Assembly: GCA_033064195.1 (NCBI GenBank)
Contig: JARBJD010000036.1
Span: forward strand, 124,001 to 188,000
Origin: Blattamonas nauphoetae
Taxonomy: Eukaryota; Preaxostyla; Oxymonadida
Direction: 5' to 3'
Length of the DNA: 64,000 nt
The notes below the pieces were generated by a model that did no database searches, was not told the origin of the DNA, and saw only the letters and a program-made list of their open reading frames with translations. Each line of letters starts with the position of its first letter. Position 1 is the stretch's first letter. Both the position numbers and the translations under genes were made by a program. This document shows, piece by piece, positions 12,140 through 23,773 of this stretch.

Positions 12140-13865
12140 TTAATCAAAAACAAGTTTCTTCCCCTGAAACTGAGCAATTTCATTGCTCTTTTGCTTGGCT
12201 TTCCACGAAGGATGCTGGACAATGTTTGGCTTGTTCTTCTGGTCAGAACGTTGCCCTCGGTCCGACGACGAGCCAGCATGCTTCTCCGTTCCCGTCTTCC
12301 TGTCGCGATGCTTTGGCTCTTTCCTCTTCGAATGTGTTTCTTCATATGATGAAGTTTGTCGCTTCTTCTTAACAATTGGTTCGTCTTCTTTTTCTTTTCT
12401 GCCATTTCGCCGATCTTGAGATCCATTCCGTTCTTTCTGTTTTTTCTCGGCTCTTCGCATTGGCCGCCTCTTCTTGCTGTGATCTGAAGATGAATCGTCC
12501 GGTTCTCTCTCGCGAGACTTCTTTCCGCCACGCGTCTTTGTAAAAGGTTGAGATGCAAGTTGGAGGAAGAGAGACGCGTCATCGGTGTCATCCAGTTGTG
12601 GCTCTGAAATTGCCTTCTTTTTCTGTTTAGACTTTTGTTCAGTGAGTGGTGGATGTGTCTCTGTTGACGGTTGGGAGTCCTCTTCCGGTGGATTCGAGTC
12701 GTCGCTGTCAAAGTCGACCTCCATTTCTTCTTCGGAATCTCCGATAATCCCATCCGACGATTCTGGAGCAAGCAAATCATCAAACACAATATCTCCCTCC
12801 GAGTCAACTTGGAATGTGGGTTCATCCGCATCGTCTTCTCCACCGTCGGCAGCTTCCTGTCCACTTTCCGATTCGTTTTGTTCGATCTCTTCATCATCTT
12901 CATTGTCTTCACTATCACCACTCTCTTCGTCTTCATTGTCTTCACTATCACCACTCTCTTCGTCTTCCTCACTTTCACTCTCACTTCCGTCATGTTTGGG
13001 CTCGCTTGGTTTTTTCTTGGATTGTTCTCTCCAGCTCACATGCTGTTTGGTGGCTGGGAGAGGAACAACAAGCTTGGCATCTTGTTTTATTCGTTGGAGT
13101 TGTCTTCTGCTGAGGTCAAGTGAGAGGAAAGGAGTTGGGCCTGCTGCCGTCTTCGTTTCGGCTTTCTCGACAATCATCTTTTCATCGTTGTCATCACTAT
13201 CGGCTGAATCTGGAACAATACTCTCTGAAAATGTATCTTTTGGGAGTTGGATTCCATAATGTTTTCCTTTCATGGTTTTTATTTGAGTGAGAACGACATT
13301 GTGCTGGAGAATTTTGTTAACAGTTGGAGAGATTGGTCCAGGAGCCGTCTTTTTTGTTTCGGGAAAGAGTAGAACTTTCTGGTCTATGAGACCATGATGA
13401 TATAATGATATTTCATGGAGTTCATCGAGTTTTACAGCCTTAAAAAGGGTAGAAAGACAGAGATTCAAAAGTTGGTTGGATATACTTTAATATTGGCTAG
13501 TTCAGATTCAAATTTTGTAATAAGATCTGAATTCTGAGCTTCTTTTGCTTCTTTGAGTTTTTTTACAGTCTTCATTTGTGTGTATTGCTGGAGACGGAGA
13601 TTGATACGAACATTCTCATAGAACACGGTGTACAGAAATATCATACTTTAGCTTGCTTCAATGCTCGATGCATCAGCTTTTCATCATGGAAAAAGGAGCG
13701 TTTCGCAGTTTCTTCTGCAATTTGCTCCAATTTCGAGACTGCAGTATCCTTGTCGATCCGCCGTTTTTTGAGTTTATAAGAGATTAATTTCTTGTTTTTT
13801 GTTTGTGCAATCCCTGCCCGGGCGGCAGTCTTGCTGAATTCCCACTTAAGATTGCGGGAATTCAT
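12140..13865 (-). CDS. BUD22: BUD22 / SRFBP1-like ribosome-biogenesis protein
   Basis: Three exons, 13865-13647, 13587-13486 and 13438-12140, about 539 residues. The decisive match is the C-terminus: HPSWKAKQKSNEIAQFQGKK then LVFD, the signature ending of BUD22/SRFBP1 (human HPSWEA...FQGKK). The N-terminal 100 residues form a basic coiled coil, also typical. The middle is an acidic, disordered stretch including a duplicated EESGDSEDNED block. BUD22 is a nucleolar factor needed for small-subunit rRNA processing. The stop is TAA at the position expected from homologues. Divergent with the Sfi1-like gene; convergent with RRN3, another ribosome-synthesis gene. Confidence 0.88.
12897..12962. repeat. 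Two exact 33-bp tandem copies inside BUD22
   Basis: 12897-12929 and 12930-12962 are the same 33 bp. On the minus strand they encode 11-residue acidic blocks (EESGDSEDNED type) in frame, so the duplication lengthens the disordered linker without disturbing the protein. Confidence 0.9.
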
Positions 13866-14174
13866 CCCAACACCGAAATCGATTTCGATCTACACAGCAT
13901 TTTTTTTCAGTTTTTGCTCTCACGTCATCTCAGGGAAAAGGCAAGCCAGAAATCCGGCAATCGTATTACGAGCGCCTTGGAAAGAATGGTCAAACGGTTG
14001 AAACAATCATAAACCAGAGAGGAAAAGGAAACAAACGGCCAAGTTCGTCTTTTTCCTTCTTTCGAAAAATATATCACTGAACCATTTATTTTCATACTTT
14101 TTCTGATTTCTTCTTCCAGAAACAGTCCTACCTCCAAATTCTTCTCTTTCATATCCCACTGAACAGCCAAAACG
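13866..14174. promoter_or_regulatory. Divergent intergenic region, BUD22 / Sfi1-like
   Basis: 309 bp between the two start codons. No coding exon is needed here once the Sfi1-like gene starts at 14175. No specific motif is recognised; the region is rich in short T and A runs. Confidence 0.35.
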
Positions 14175-17100
14175 ATGCATGTTTTTCTCACCCGTTCTAT
14201 TCTCTCATAATATTGACTATTTCTGAATCTATTTCGATCCTTCTAGATGCAAACACATCAAGCTCGCTCTCAACAACAAGAAACTCAACCATTCGCAGTT
14301 CCGATCAACTAAAATCTGGAAGTACTAATCAATCGCGTAATTCAACATCACTCGGAATGACCAGAACACAACACTCACTCTTAACGGCACAACCTGTATC
14401 TGATGTCGATTTTCTCCAAAGAGAATTTTCTCAACGATTTCCAAACATGGCCAAATCTCTCAATTCTCAACCAGCATCACAATCGTCTAATACATCAACT
14501 CTCCTCAAAGCAGTTCCAACACAGGATTCAAATGCTCGACGACGTCAAACTATCATTTCATCTGCTACTTTTGGCCTCATGTCGAATCAAGACCACACTT
14601 CAACATCGAGACCTGGAACCCAAGCTCCCAATCTTGGGAATACTGTCAGCTTGCCAGGTGGTTTTGCTGTTCCAACATCTCTTGTCCGGACTATTGAAGC
14701 TTCTGATCCCAATCGCCTCGAAAGCTATGCAACACGAATCGGACGAATGGAGAAGCTACTCACCGCTCTTGTTGCTAGAAACGAGAAACAAACGTCTCTC
14801 CAGCGAACACAAGCTGTGTACCAAACAAAGGAGAAGATGACAGAACTTGAACTCTTATTTATGGACCAGGGCGAGATCAAGGAGCATCGAGCGGCTGCAA
14901 TAATCCAGTCCGCGTGGAAAGCCGATGTGTACAGAAAGAACTACTGCCAAGCAATGGCAAGCGTGCGAGCCTTTCACCAAAGAGATCTGCAGGATTTCCG
15001 AGCCACGATTCAGGTGTGGTTGACAGGGAGGAGTCACTACTACCAAAGTGTGAGGGAGTACAAAGAGAAGTGGCTGAAGGTGCATGTTCGACAATCGATT
15101 GTGGAGTGGCACAGGATCACAAAGGAAAGCGGGCAGACCAAACAGCGCTTGTTGGAGAAGAGAAGGATCCTCTCACGTCGACACCTCGCCTTCATCCTGC
15201 GTCAACACTTTGAAGCGTGGAGGGACATGTCGCAAGGTCAATTCAGCCGAAAGTGCATTCGCCAGCGATGGAAGGAGTTGAATGACTCGGTTCATGCTCG
15301 TCTCTACGCAGAAGCATTGGATCGAGGAGAAACAGGCGGAATATCACAAATGGCTGTCCGTGAGGCAGCGTTGGAGGAAATGGAAATCATTGTGGTTCAA
15401 GAATATCAAGCCAAGCAACAAAACCTTCTCTTTGAGGAGTGGAGAAAGAGGATAGAAGAAAGGAAGGAGAAGCGAGAGATGGAGAACAGGGCAATTGAGT
15501 GGTATACGGAATGGTCTGTGAAAGGCTACTTCCGCGTTTGGAAAGAGCAGACGGAGAAGTGCAGAAAGAAAGGGCTGATGCGATTTGGGAAGAGGAAGAA
15601 CATGCGCGTTGCAGTGTACCGCCGAAACATTCAGCGTCTCCGACTGCTCTTCACGTCATGGCGGACCTATTCTCACGGCAGGCAGCAGGCGAAGAAGCGA
15701 TACCAATTGAAGGAGAGGAATTGGATGAAGACAGTGTGGGATGCTCTCTGGACGCAAGTTCAAGCCCAACACGAAATGCGGGAGAATGTGCTGAATGTGT
15801 GGATGAGGCGGACGATTTCCCTTCCTCGTTTTTATTTCCAACAGTGGCAGCGTTATGTCTATCTGCGCTGGGCAGAGAAACAGACGACCAACGAAATTGC
15901 ACTTTTCCTCCGTCGCAGAAGTGACCAGTTCAGAAAGAAGACCTGCTTTGAGGAATGGGTTCGAGTTGTGAAAGAGGAGAAGATGAAGCGAAAGAAACAG
16001 TTCCGAGAGCTGGAGCTGTTCCGGAACTCGATGGAACGAAGTGTTGTTCGATTGCAGGATGATACCATTTCAGACCACGACGGCCTGATTGATGCTCACG
16101 ATCAGATTGTTGCTGAAATGTCAGATGCACTGAAAATTGCTCAGAATGCAATTCTGACGCGAGAACAAGATTTGATGGAAAAAGATGAGGAAATTGTTCA
16201 GCTCCATCTGAAACTGGTCGTCGCCGAGGAAGAAGCAAGAAAGGCACGGAAGACGATCGAGACGATTGCTCAGACTGCCAAGAAGAAGAAACTGGAGACG
16301 CCAGTGAAAGCACCGCCCACCCTTCAGCCAGTGGATTTGCCTTCGTCTGTTCGATTTCGGACAACCTCGCGGACTTCGCAACGATCTCGAAAACCGGCAG
16401 ACGACTTGGAATCGTCCACGATTTATGGAAGCCCATCAATTGCTTCGATTGTGAAGAACACCTCTCGACATAAAATGACACCGAAAACGTCTCGGGGCAA
16501 GATAATGAAAGTTCCCACGCGCACAGAATCTCTCTCTTTCATGAAAGTGGACAACGAAGAAATAAAAGAAGACCATCCATCGACATCGATTGAAAGAAGT
16601 TCATCGACAGCAATTGAAAGAAGCTCAGCGATAACAGGTCAGGATCAATTCCACAAGCCGATTGCACAAAGAGCGACACTTGAGAACAATGAACTGCATC
16701 AAGCAGTTCTTGAAGAGCTCCAGACGAAAGACGATGGGATTGATTGTTATTCAACACTTCCGACAGGGGCAGGGACTGACATCCTGAAGAATCTGGCCAA
16801 AATGCTGAATCTTGAAGTTGAACCAGAGGAAACCGAAGAGGGGACGAAGGACACCGGAACACAGACCGCGTTTGGGTCAGTTCAAGGATGGAATGAGCCA
16901 GTTCAGATGGAAGACAGAAACGCACAGACATCGTTGGCGTCCACACCAAATTATGTGAGCAGAACGCAAAGCGGGGGATCATCGGCCGAGACGAAACGTC
17001 TCCAGAGTCTTCTGACTGAGAAAGAGAATGAGTTCAGATCACTCCAAGAGACTCTCGAACACACCGATTCGAAAGCAAAGGAGTTGGAAGCAAACCTCAA

Positions 17101-19504
17101 CAAGGCTCAAAGTGAAAAACAAGGTCTCCTCGTCCAAATTGATGATTTGACGGAGCAAAACAATCGACACAGCGGAGAGTTGGAAGCACTCAAAGATCAA
17201 CTCTCAACAAACAAAACCAATACCGAGAAGGAAATCAATTCATGGAAGGCAATGGTAAATGAGAAACAAGCAGAATACGAGTCGATGAGAAATCGATGGG
17301 AGAAAGAGAAGAAGGACCTGGATAAGAAGTACAGCACGACACTTGTTCGTGTTAAGAGCAAAGATGAAGAAATCGCGAAGCTGGAATCGACCATTTCCGA
17401 GCTTCAAAAAACCTTGAAACGAGCGGAATTGCGTATCAGCCAGATGGAGTCAGCAGGAAAGGATGAATCTGATCAAGAGTCTATGCGAGCACGGGATGTT
17501 GGCGCCAAGACTCCCGATCCGCCAAAAGAACTGACACTCACTGATTCATTTGTTCTTTTTCACATTCGGGCGTCTGATAAAGCAAAGCGCGAAGCAGCTG
17601 AAAAAGCGAAGGAGAAAGAGAAGCAAAAAGCGATTGATTTGGAGATGAAGAAGATGAAAGATGCGCAACGCGAAAGAGAACTCGCCGACACAATTCGAGA
17701 AGAACTCAAAATCGAAAGCCAGAAAGAGAAAGAACAAACCATCCACCAAATGCAGAACGTCCTCGACAATCTCAAAGAGATCTACTCAAAGTCAAAAGAC
17801 GAACTGTGGGAAATGGAACGAGCCTTGAAAGAGAAGGAACAACAAGAGAAAGAGAAGGAGGAGGAGGAACAGTCCAGTCAACAGAAGCCTCAAAGTGCTC
17901 AAAGCAAGAAGAAAGCCTTGCAAGTCGAAGTTCCAACACCGCAAGATCTTCCTCTCTTCACAAAAGATGCTTGGGAGAGTCTTCGCACTTCAAAACACTT
18001 GTCTCCCATTGCTCCCCCTCCAGCACTGACGTCTCCACTTGTCTACACTGAAATTGTTCCGAGGACTCCAAAGTCTGTTGTCCCACAACCCATCCCCGCC
18101 ACTCCGAAGACACCCCACCGTTCGCCGAAGAAAAAACGAAAGAAGAAGCAGACGGGTCTGACGTCCGAAATCGACAATCCGTTTCTGGGAGCGATTGTCC
18201 AAACGATCAATTCAGACGCCCCAACAACGGAGATCCTCGGGAATCTCTTCTCGACGTCGGTTTCGCTCAGCATGTATGCGAATTCAGTTGCGGACGAGCG
18301 AGATGAAATTGACCAAGTCCGGAAACAAGAAAAAGAACAGCACGAAACGTCTCAAGAGAAAGCGACCAAGAAAGAAGAAAAGCTCAAAGCGCTATTTCGA
18401 GAGGAGAAGAAAAAGAACATTTTCTTCACCGAGCAGATGAAGCGTGCGTATGGAGCGAAAGACAGGAGCCATTCGAGTTTGGAGGTTACTCGCTCGAGCA
18501 TCGACAACCAAACATCATCGTTGTCGTCGACGATGGGAGACTTTCGAGATGTCGTTCAGGAGGACACTCTCAACAGCATCGAAGGGGAACATCGGTCGAA
18601 TCCAGTCCGAAAGGCAGGAAGGCGAAGTCCATCCCCTCCATTTCTTCAGAGGAAGAAAACAAACGAAGTTGCTGATCCGATCAGATCTACATCTCCTCCG
18701 ATCCTGACACCCATCACAACTGTCGATATCACCGATCCCTACACACTCCCTGCCTTTTCCACTGATTTTGAGAAATCGAAGGAGAGACGAGCAAAGTACC
18801 GAAGTTCGATGGATTCGTCCCTCTCGCAGACACTCGATCCTCTCGATCCTTCTCACCCAAGCCTCTTCAACCCAGTTGGCACCGTCTCCTCGTCAGTTCA
18901 AATTGTTCGTTCAGAAGACCCACTCGCATCGACAACTCCTGTCGATCGCTCCAGAAAGTCAAATCCTCTGGTCAATTCGAGTGATATCAGAAAACGAACA
19001 CCCCAACTTCGACTCAGCACAGTTGGCGTTTCTGGAGAGTATCCGAAAATGGTGAGCCATCCTCTGCCACTCACAGTGAAAAGCTATCCTCGCGAATCTC
19101 CCCAGCCGAAGGAAGATCTCAGGCTCTCCACGCCAGACATGACACCGCAAATCAACCGCCAAGAACGTGCGAAAACTTCAGTCCCCGAGAAACGTCGAGC
19201 CCCTGCGGACGACAATGCGGTCATCACAATTCTCCAATCACTACACAAATCTCCTTCCGATCAACAGGATCTCAACACACACACCCACATCAAACCCCGA
19301 ACACAGCCAGGCTCACCTCGAGCCACTTCGATCATCCCACCGCAGGTCGCAATCAGAAACCAATACATTGGCTCACGGCGGGCGAAACGAGAGAACAATC
19401 TGAAAACCCCCACATCTTCATTTAGCACAAATCCACTCCTTGACGACGCAACGTCGGACTGGGCCCTCCCACAGAGTGCGATTCTCGATGCACCTCTGGA
19501 TTAA
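14175..19504 (+). CDS. Sfi1-like centrin-binding / coiled-coil protein
   Basis: About 1,758 residues in two exons: 14175-14193 and 14247-19504. The short first exon gives MHVFLT, spliced in phase to the long open frame, which has no ATG of its own before 14357. Residues about 220-240 hold an IQ-like helix (AAAIIQSAWKADVYRKNY). From about 240 to 620 there are tandem units of the L..x(n)-F/W-x2-W type (HFEAWRDM, FRVWKEQ, LLFTSWRTY, FYFQQWQRY), the pattern of Sfi1 centrin-binding repeats. Residues about 925-1225 are coiled coil and the C-terminal 500 are Ser/Pro-rich and disordered. Sfi1 proteins line centrin fibres of basal bodies or spindle poles, which suits a flagellate. The start exon is an inference; a downstream Met at 14357 is the fallback. 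Confidence 0.65.
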
Positions 19505-19571
19505 ACGTGTTTCTTTTCAAAGTCTTCTTTTTTCACGTCATGAATCTTGATTATGAAAAAGGCAAAACTAT

Positions 19572-21793
19572 TCAGTCAGAAATTAAACCTTGACCCTGCA
19601 CATGGTCAACCCAATCCTGGTTATACAACTCAAACCTCCGCATTTTGATGATCTCCTGCAGCTCCGGATCGGCATCCATGAACTCTGCGAGAGCTTTATG
19701 AGCGATCCGGCGGATTCTGTTGGTTGCTCCGTCGTACAGGACAGAGAGGAAGAAACCAATGAGGGTTTCTGGAGATTCGATGATGTCTGGGAACGTCTCG
19801 GGAGAGATTAGGAAGTTGTAGAACGTGATGAGGCAATCAGTGAAGATCTGTTCGTTGGAATAATATGCTATCAAGAATGAGGAGGAAGAAAAGGAGACCA
19901 TTCAGAATCTGGTTGAGCTTCTCCACCCAGCCCTTGTCGTGGATGAGAGGCATCATGTCTTCATCCTCGCTCAGTCTTCCAATCAGCTTCACAATTTCGG
20001 CGATGAGGAGCTCCTCGTTTTCTGGGTGGGTGGTCATGAGCTGATTTACAAGAGTCGACAAAAATCCAAGAAGATCGCAGCTGTGAGCAGTACCAGAGAG
20101 ATCAATAAATGAAGAGGAGTGCGAGAGCACAGAAAGAAGAGCGAGTAGAATGGGCGAATTAGGCTTCGCCTTCTTCTTCGCAAAATCAATCAAAAACGGG
20201 AGGACCTCGTCGAAGTCGGCACTGAAATCAGACTCGCTGGTTGTTGCGAGCTGCTCGAGGAGACGAATGAAGAAAAGGGATTCGGTTTGAACAGCCTTTT
20301 TTGCGAGTGACATCAGAAACGATTGATTCTTCTCGGCTGACATGGCAGAGCGGAGGATGGGGAGAGTAGCTGAATTCTGGGCGATCACAGCGAAGATGCC
20401 TTGGAGATGGAGAGTGGTTGACGGGGTGAGGAGCTCGGATGTCGACGGAAGGAAGATGAGCGACATGAGTCCGTTTGCGAGAGCTGGGCAGGCTGAACAG
20501 ACTTTGCCACAGTGCTCCTCGTCGATCAAAATCACGAGGAGGTTCACAAGAGCTGTGAGGAGGACTTGCTTGGTTGGTGTTGCCTGTGCTGTGTTCTGGT
20601 CTTCAACGATATTTTTGAGAATGATTCCAAAAATGCCCATGAGTTGATTGTTGCTGACGACATTTTCGAGGAAGGATGGAGATCGGCAGAGTTCGGAGAG
20701 TAGATTAAGAGCGGAAGACATAACAAGCGGGATAGAAGCATGCTGGAGAACATGTTGGAGGGTCTGCTCGATGTTGCTTCCAATCATCTCGTCTTTCATC
20801 TCCTCGTCTCCTGCGAGAAGATCCAGAAGCTGTAATGTCCTTAAAATAACCTGTGGATCGTCTGTCTCAAGAAGCTCTTGCGAAAGTCTGACAAAATTAG
20901 ATGATATGTCAGGATTTAGTTCTTCGTCACTCTCCTGAGTGGATGAAACGAGGATGGTGAGAATCTGGATCACTGACTGAGCAAAGACAACAAATGAACG
21001 AAATTTGGGACCAGATCGGCATTTATCAGCACGGAGTTGCCGATTTTCATCGGAAACACGTTTGAGGAGGATTATGACAGCTTCTTCATTGATCAGGAGA
21101 TCGGTTGATGATGGGGAGAGGTTGAGAAGAATTAATATAGAAATTGATGGTAACCGCAGATCTCCATTGACGTTTTGTGTGATTAAACGGAGAAATATTG
21201 CAGTGAGAGACCGTGACGAGAGAAGGGCATGGTGATTTTTTTTGTCTTTAGAAAGGATGAATATTGATGCTGCTGCTGTCAATACTTTTTCGGAATCAGG
21301 ATCATATAGATTGTCAATATACTTAGAGAGTCTTTCTATGGATGGAGGTTGTGGTGATGATGCGATTTGAGAGAGGAGATTTGAAGATTCTTGTCCAGAC
21401 AAGGAAAGAACTTTATCTTCCAGCTTAAGGCGTTCGTCCCGAAGTGAGTGTTGTAATTCTTTCAGTTTTTCAACAAGTAGAGCATATTTATCAGCTTTGG
21501 TGATGTCTTTATTATCGGCAACAATTTTTGCTGCGATTGACTTGATATTTGACTTTTCTGTCAACTCATGAACAAAGACACTGTAACATATATCTTGGAA
21601 AGAATAGGGAAGAACAATACCGCTCTTGAACTGTCTTGATTTGTTGTTTTGTTAGTTTATTTTGTTTATTGATGTGTGAAAGAGTTATTTCATAATGAAG
21701 AACCAGAGCAAGATCTTTCACAACAACAGTAATCGATGTAAGATTTCGGGTTCGTTCGATCTTTTCTCGATTAGGTAGTTTTCTTGAAAACAT
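19572..21793 (-). CDS. KAP3: KAP3-like kinesin-II associated protein
   Basis: Three exons, 21793-21621, 21580-19899 and 19867-19572, giving 716 residues against about 790 in animals. The N-terminus has ALVLHYEITL, like the human KAP3 ALIVHYEVEA, then an IAAKIVAD...LKELQ helix matching the DITSLARKVV region. The body is armadillo-like. The C-terminus (IRRIAHKALAEFMD, then IIKMRRFELYNQDWVDHV) matches the KAP3 ending IRKVCDNTLDIIAEYD...KIQSEKFRWHNSQWLEMV. KAP3 links heterotrimeric kinesin-2 motors to cargo and supports anterograde intraflagellar transport. Together with IFT25 in this window it indicates a working flagellar transport system. The start lies 36 bp from the NAA40 start on the other strand. 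Confidence 0.9.
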
Positions 21794-21829
21794 CTTTCTC
21801 ACGGTTTGATCAACAACACACACGTGACT
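21794..21829. promoter_or_regulatory. 36-bp bidirectional promoter (KAP3 / NAA40)
   Basis: Only 36 bp lie between divergent start codons. The gap contains GGTTTGATCAACAAC at 21803-21817, closely related to the motif in the NUF2/RRN3 gap. Both transcripts must start within the gap or inside the neighbour's coding sequence. Confidence 0.45.
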
Positions 21830-22642
21830 ATGGAAATTGATGAAGGAGATTATGGAAACGAAGAACAACAAGCCTTTATACTGTCTATTCAACCACTACT
21901 TTCTCCATTCTTCAATGAACTCCTCGGATCATCACAAAATTCAATTCTTCCATTCCTCCCGTCATCATCCCGATTGTTGAATGTGAATGATTTCCCATTG
22001 TCTCCAAATATCTATTACTATACTCCAACTTCCCTTCCATCCAAATTTATGGATCCATTGTGGAACATTCTTGAAGAAAACATGAAACAACTCGCGGAGT
22101 CTTCAAATGCAGGATGGCATCCTGATGAAACGCGTTTAGAACTATTTTCCCTGCCACAATCGCATTACATTGTTGCTGTGTCACGTGTCGCTGACGATAA
22201 TGCCGGAATTGTTGAGCAACCAATTGCCTTCATCCAATTCAGATTTCTTGTAGAGAATGAGGAAATTGTTTGTTATATGTCTGGTTTTCTTCATTTATGA
22301 ACTTTTCTGAAGGTATGAACTCCAGTCTTCACGGGAATACCGTCGATGTGGCATTGGAAGAGCTCTCCATTCGGTAAGTCTTCATTTATCCTTCCTGATT
22401 TCACAGATTCTTGAACAACTTTGCCGACATGTCAAAGTGAAGAAAATCATGCTGACAGTGTTTTTATGTTTGCTTTTTTTTCTTTTTTATTCTGCTCAGC
22501 GAATATCACTGCTCTTTCATTCTATTATTCACTGAACTATCAGCGAGATCCATTTTCTCCTCTGTACGTTGATGAGGAGGAGTCTGAGGATGAGGAAATC
22601 GACTGCGATTACGACATTCTCTCATTCATTGTCCCGGATTGA
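21830..22642 (+). CDS. NAA40: NAA40-like histone N-alpha-acetyltransferase (NatD)
   Basis: Four exons, 21830-22278, 22313-22373, 22407-22467 and 22500-22642, giving 237 residues, about the length of human NAA40. Recognisable segments: GWHPDETRLELF (human GWHPEMKREELF), EQPIAFIQFRF (human EQPVAFVHFRF), the acetyl-CoA-binding loop RRCGIGRAL, and KKIMLTVF (human KKVMLTVF). It is a GNAT-fold enzyme that acetylates the N-terminal Ser of histones H4 and H2A. An ATG at 21830 is used; the open frame extends upstream only through non-ATG codons. The three introns are 32-34 nt, one with a GTCTGG donor. The C-terminus is acidic (DEEESEDEEIDCD). Confidence 0.92.
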
Positions 22643-22882
22643 CAAGTGACACAAATATTTGGTGGAATCCTTTCTTGTTTGACATTTTTCATTTTTTCCA
22701 CTTTGAAATCACATATAAATGCCTTGAAGACAGATTTTCCATTTTGTGGACGTTTGGGTCGGACAAGAAAGAGTTTACTGTTTCAAGGAGGTGTGAAAGA
22801 GAGAGATATAATGTAAATCATTTTTAAAAGTTCAATATTTTCATCGTGAAGTGGAAAAAGAAAAAATTGGTTCAAGAAGGAT
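22643..22882. other. Convergent 3' flanks of NAA40 and the 22883-23463 gene
   Basis: 240 bp between two convergent genes, AT-rich, no supported feature. Confidence 0.4.
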
Positions 22883-23463
22883 CTATCGGAATGATTCGAC
22901 GATTAATTCATCCAACCCCCAATCTTCATACGAATTATCAGGTAGATATCGTCTGATAATCATTGGAATTTTCCGTTCTTGGAGTTCCTTGAGTGAGAAA
23001 TGAATGAGATTTAAATTTGATAGATGAATGAAAGAGACCTTATCTGCGATCATTAATGGATCACTAAGACCATCAACACTCACATTAGAAGGTGCATTCA
23101 TACTGATCGCATCAAAAAGAGAAGATTTCCTTGTCTGACAATGTGGATATTGGATACCTGAGTTGGAGGGCTCGAGCTCCCAATACTCGTGCCCTTTCAA
23201 ACTTTGTAAGGTATGGCGTTGTCTTTCGTTCCTTGTTTGGGACACGTTTTTTCCCTGCTAAGGCAGAATGGGGAGAATGCTGGAACGAGACAAGAAATCA
23301 TAAAACGAATGAGTATGAGCAAAAATGGAGAAAAACAGTGTATTCGTGGGCTGGAATGATCTCCACTTTGTCTGCTTCTTCCATTTTCAAAGAGTTGCTT
23401 TGATGTTTTCTTTGTGACGGTCTGATCCATCGAGGTCGATGAATTCGTCCGTTCCTCTCGCAT
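22883..23463 (-). CDS. Unknown small protein with a conserved-looking C-terminus
   Basis: An ATG at 23463 opens a hydrophilic N-terminus ([14 protein letters not shown]), which must splice into a second frame open from about 23245 down to a TAG at 22883. The best junction I can find ends an intron at CTTAG just before CAGGGAAAAAAC (about 23260); its donor is uncertain. The C-terminal 60 residues look like a compact domain ([20 protein letters not shown], then [20 protein letters not shown]). The pattern feels familiar from conserved eukaryotic proteins but I cannot name the family. Neighbours give no clue beyond a divergent arrangement with the calcium-channel gene. Confidence 0.5.
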
Positions 23464-23773
23464 TCGGGGACTTAATTTTCTTCTTTACCGTTAAAGAAGA
23501 TGCGAGCTATGTTCTATCATCCGCACAGAATTGTTCAGCCCAAGTATTCCTCGAAAATTGTCTGTCTCTTCAACTCCGTCACAACGTCTTTTTGTTTATT
23601 CTTCAACAGCCATATCTGTTCCTGCACCCTCATTGTTCCGATATTTTGGACTAAATATTTGGCAAATTTTACCATGCAGTACAAAAGACTCCAGACATAC
23701 AACCAACACTTTCTCGTCTGATACTGGAGATCAGACTCTAGCTCAGCAGCCCTATGTCCAAGTTGAAGCGACG
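23464..23773. other. Divergent region before the giant channel gene
   Basis: 310 bp. The frame of the first channel exon remains open upstream through part of this stretch without an ATG, so an extra 5' coding exon cannot be excluded. No motif recognised. Confidence 0.35.

Noticed and set aside
12585-13259. Plus-strand Ser-rich frame of 224 codons
   Set aside because: Mirror of the acidic middle of BUD22, whose C-terminal signature fixes the minus strand.
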